Of a DNA stretch of 64,000 nucleotides, positions 61,645 to 64,000 are shown piece by piece; position 1 is the stretch's first letter, and every line of letters starts with the position of its first letter. Both the position numbers and the translations under genes were made by a program. The notes beneath the pieces were generated by a model. That model saw nothing but the letters and a program-made list of their open reading frames with translations. It ran no database searches and was not told the DNA's origin. This DNA is from Parapristionchus giblindavisi. Its lineage: Eukaryota; Nematoda; Chromadorea; Rhabditida; Diplogasteridae. Where the stretch lies: NCBI GenBank assembly GCA_943737045.1, contig CALSFV010000204.1:744001-808000 (forward strand), read 5' to 3'.

Positions 61645-61921
61645 TGCACTTCCTCATAGTAGACTCGATTCAATCCGATATATATTGAATCAATGCGGAC
61701 TCCTCCCCCGCTAGGTCTTGCCAACCTATCCTAGATCATGTTGATCTTTGATCTTAGTCTACATATGAAGACCTGCACTCCCCTCCCTCTTCCCTCTTCT
61801 CTATCCCCTATTCCTACCACCCACTTTCCCGATTCTCTTATTCACTTATTTATTCTTTGTTTCAAATGTTGTCACATCTTTATTGGATGTATGATAAATA
61901 AAATAAATAAATAAATAAATA
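59464..61921 (+). mobile_element. 5'-truncated CR1/L2-like LINE, second family
   Basis: Begins abruptly within ORF2 just after the endonuclease domain. It carries the reverse transcriptase, a ~250-bp 3' UTR and a tail of AAAT repeats (61,895-61,921). It differs in sequence from the 40.8-kb LINE. The 91-bp fragment at 48.1 kb shares its 3' UTR. No clear target duplication was found. Confidence 0.85.
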
Positions 61922-61924
61922 TTT

Positions 61925-62845
61925 GACAGAAGTCAAAGAGAGCTAGGGGAGGAGGTGACGTACACCTCGTATAAAGACTCGTGTGTAAATGAAAGACAAA
62001 CATAAATTAATCATAGGTTGGGTTGGCCAACGGTGGACAGGTCCCCATTGATTACTCTAGAAATTTTTCCCTGCGTGGCACCCTGTCACTGACTCCGCGG
62101 GACCATTTGTCGGGCACCGTGTGCTGTCAGGTGCAGGATGCCCCGCGGGGCAGCTTGTGCAGTCTCTGAAAATGGCAGGGTGCTCCGTGGGGAGAATTTT
62201 CCAGAGTTAATATATTGAATAGCATAATAATACATCATAATTCAATGTGTGGTGTTCCCATGCACCGAGCTAGACTTTACAGAGATTTTTCCTCTCGTTA
62301 AACACCGTAATACCATCTTCCTGGAAATATTCACTTGATTGATAATATTGATCAAGAGCTTAATCGAAACCTATATTCGCCAATCGTCCATAACAATATA
62401 CATCCGTCCAACCACGGGAGTGATCCACAAAGGATCGGAGTTAGGTCGGTCATGGTTGATAGAGAAAAGCCCAGAAATGGAGTCGTCATGGCTAATAGAG
62501 GGGGCGCATATGCAGTTAAAAATGGAAGTATAGTCTGGAAAATGTGTACATAATTAAATTTCAAAATATTTAATTTTTACTTGATATACTAGTGCTTTTA
62601 TCAGTTGTTGCTGCATTCGCATTGTGTTCTCACTTACGATAAGTGACGTTTTACGCCGCAAGTCCCTGGAATTGCATATAGAGTTAGATTTATGCGAGTA
62701 TCCTGTATTTTCGAAATATTCTGTGTTTTATCGTCTACTTATAAGCCCGCGTAGATCATTTTCGCTGTCTATAGCCGAATGCCGAAACATCGGACCACAT
62801 ACTTTCACTTTTCATTCCTTTTCTTTCTCAGTGACACAACGAATC
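61925..62845. other. Intergenic with a GC-rich MITE
   Basis: 62,056-62,205 is a palindrome with ends TCTAGAAATTTTTCCC...GGGGAGAATTTTCCAGA and GC-rich arms (GTGGCACCCTG/CAGGGTGCTCC). The rest shows no supported exon. Confidence 0.45.
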
Positions 62846-63486
62846 GGGGGCGATCATTTGCACAACGATCATTTGCACAACGGATCATAAATCGGTCGGG
62901 AGGTGGCGCAATGCAACCAAAGTTGTACCATTGTTATCAGTGGGATTGTACAGTATTGTGCTACCGTAACCGTCAGGAATCGCGAACTGTTTTTTTTTCA
63001 TTTGACCCACGACCCGGGGTTCATGGTTGAAAATGAAGAAGTCGAAAAAATCATGACGGCTCGAGATCAAATACTAGTTGTCATTATATCAATAGTGAGC
63101 CAACGTTTGTCTTTATGGATACCGTCACCCGAACTACAGTAATCAAACCGGGATTTCAAGTTCATTTCGCTATAATATTGCTGGTTACGATAGCTAGATT
63201 ACGGTAGTTTGGGTTACGGTATCCAGACAGATAAAAGTTGGCTCACTATTGATATAATGACAAATAGTATTTGGTCTCGAAGTTTCAAGGATTTTTCGAC
63301 TTTTGTCATTTTCAACCATTGTCATTGTCACCGTGTCATGGGTCGACTGAAAAAAATCAGTTCGCAGTTCCTGACGGTTACGGTAGCACAATACCGTACA
63401 CTCCCACTGATAACAATGGTACAACTTTGGTTGCCTTGCGCCACCTCCCGACCGATTTATGATTCGTTGTGCAAATGATTGCCCCC
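62846..63486. mobile_element. hAT-like foldback element with 8-bp TSD
   Basis: 641 bp, ends GGGGGCGATCATTTGC/GCAAATGATTGCCCCC, flanked by AACGAATC on both sides (62,838-62,845 and 63,487-63,494). A 15-bp tandem duplication (gatcatttgcacaac) occurs in the left end. The arms share CTACCGTAACCGTCAGGAAT with 50.0 kb and CTACCGTAA motifs with the 7-8 kb element, suggesting one broad family. No transposase. Confidence 0.8.
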
Positions 63487-63534
63487 AACGAATCTACTCA
63501 TAATTAACGAGTATTGCATACTATAGAAAAATAC

Positions 63535-63716
63535 TTATAGGAATTAAACTTGTTGGATTGCTTTTCATGAATGGTATAAAAAGTGTATGCACGAATAAAC
63601 CTGGCTATGCTGTACGCAGCATAGATCATGAACCCATAGCAAGCCAACATTGTGGAAGCCATCATTGAAATACCGAAAATGCAATTCCATCGAGGTCCGG
63701 AAAACGTCCCGTTTTT
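63535..63716 (-). CDS. Exon of another serpentine receptor-like gene
   Basis: Minus strand, acceptor gcgttacag, donor GTATTT, 182 nt. It encodes WNCIFGISMMASTMLACYGF followed by MIYAAYSIARFIRAYTFY and a polar stretch (HEKQSNKFNS). One membrane segment then a basic loop is the pattern of TM5 and intracellular loop 3 of nematode Str-type receptors. It is not similar to the 33-kb receptor. Upstream exons would lie beyond the window edge. Confidence 0.45.
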
Positions 63717-63719
63717 CTG

Positions 63720-64000
63720 TAACGCCATCATAAATAAATTTCTACTCCATATTTTTTTCTATAATATTAGGTTGATTCATAAAATGTTCTTACTGAAAAT
63801 TTCTTTTTTTTTTGTTCAACATGTATTTTTAATTTATTTTAAAAAAATTCTGTCAAACTTTGATAGATTTCTTGAACGACATGAATGAAATAAGAGTTTA
63901 TGTTCATGAAGTCTTCACCAGTTTCTTTTCGATATATTGAAACTTTTATTATTGTCGTTTCAAATAACAAGTAAAGGGTAAAAAATGAAAGGTGTCCATC
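63720..64000. other. Window edge, no feature
   Basis: AT-rich, T-tract-containing sequence consistent with intron or upstream DNA of the minus-strand receptor-like gene. No exon recognised. Confidence 0.3.

Overview
The window looks like AT-rich, intron-rich, repeat-laden nematode nuclear DNA. No bacterial-style operons, rRNA or CRISPR arrays are present. The nematode call rests on three things. There are short introns with GT..AG borders and polypyrimidine-AG acceptors. There are exons of chemoreceptor-like seven-transmembrane proteins. There is also a tandem family of secreted proteins with a PAN/apple-like (nematode CW-type) module. Species cannot be named from the sequence alone.

Layout. 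(1) From 0 to 26 kb and 45 to 56 kb, all on the minus strand, lies an array of paralogous genes that I reconstruct here exon by exon. Each has a 15-residue signal-peptide exon, a 30-codon exon starting a PAN-like module, and a large exon that ends the module and runs into a Ser/Thr/Pro decapeptide repeat (mucin-like). Four or five small Cys/Trp-containing exons follow. Exon lengths and splice phases are preserved between copies, which supports the models. Copies at 4.5-9.4 kb and 45.5-54.3 kb are open as far as they can be followed. The copy at 12.4-18.3 kb is full length but has lost both splice sites of exon 7. Copies at 10.6-11.5 kb and 21.9-25.3 kb are truncated, and 55.9 kb holds an orphan exon. 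(2) From 28.9 to 37.4 kb are two diverging serpentine-receptor paralogues. The plus-strand copy (33.0-37.4 kb) is interrupted by a MITE inside a transmembrane exon. The minus-strand copy (29.0-30.5 kb) is a pseudogene. A third 3' exon lies at 58.2 kb and an unrelated receptor-like exon at 63.5-63.7 kb. (3) Two CR1/L2-like LINEs are present: an apparently complete two-ORF element at 40.8-45.0 kb and a 5'-truncated one at 59.5-61.9 kb. Small dead relatives of these families lie at 48.1 and 35.1-35.4 kb.

The rest is dominated by palindromic (foldback) DNA elements. Several show target-site duplications: TA (Tc1/mariner-like), TAA (PIF/Harbinger-like) and 8 bp (hAT-like). Copies are nested in each other and in introns of the gene family. 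tRNA-derived SINEs and minisatellites also occur. The picture is a rapidly evolving accessory region in which secreted and chemosensory gene families expand and decay under heavy transposon load. The most notable observations are the reconstructed PAN-mucin family, the paralogue-dated insertions that hit splice sites or coding exons, and a hairpin-forming template-switch scar in the receptor pseudogene.
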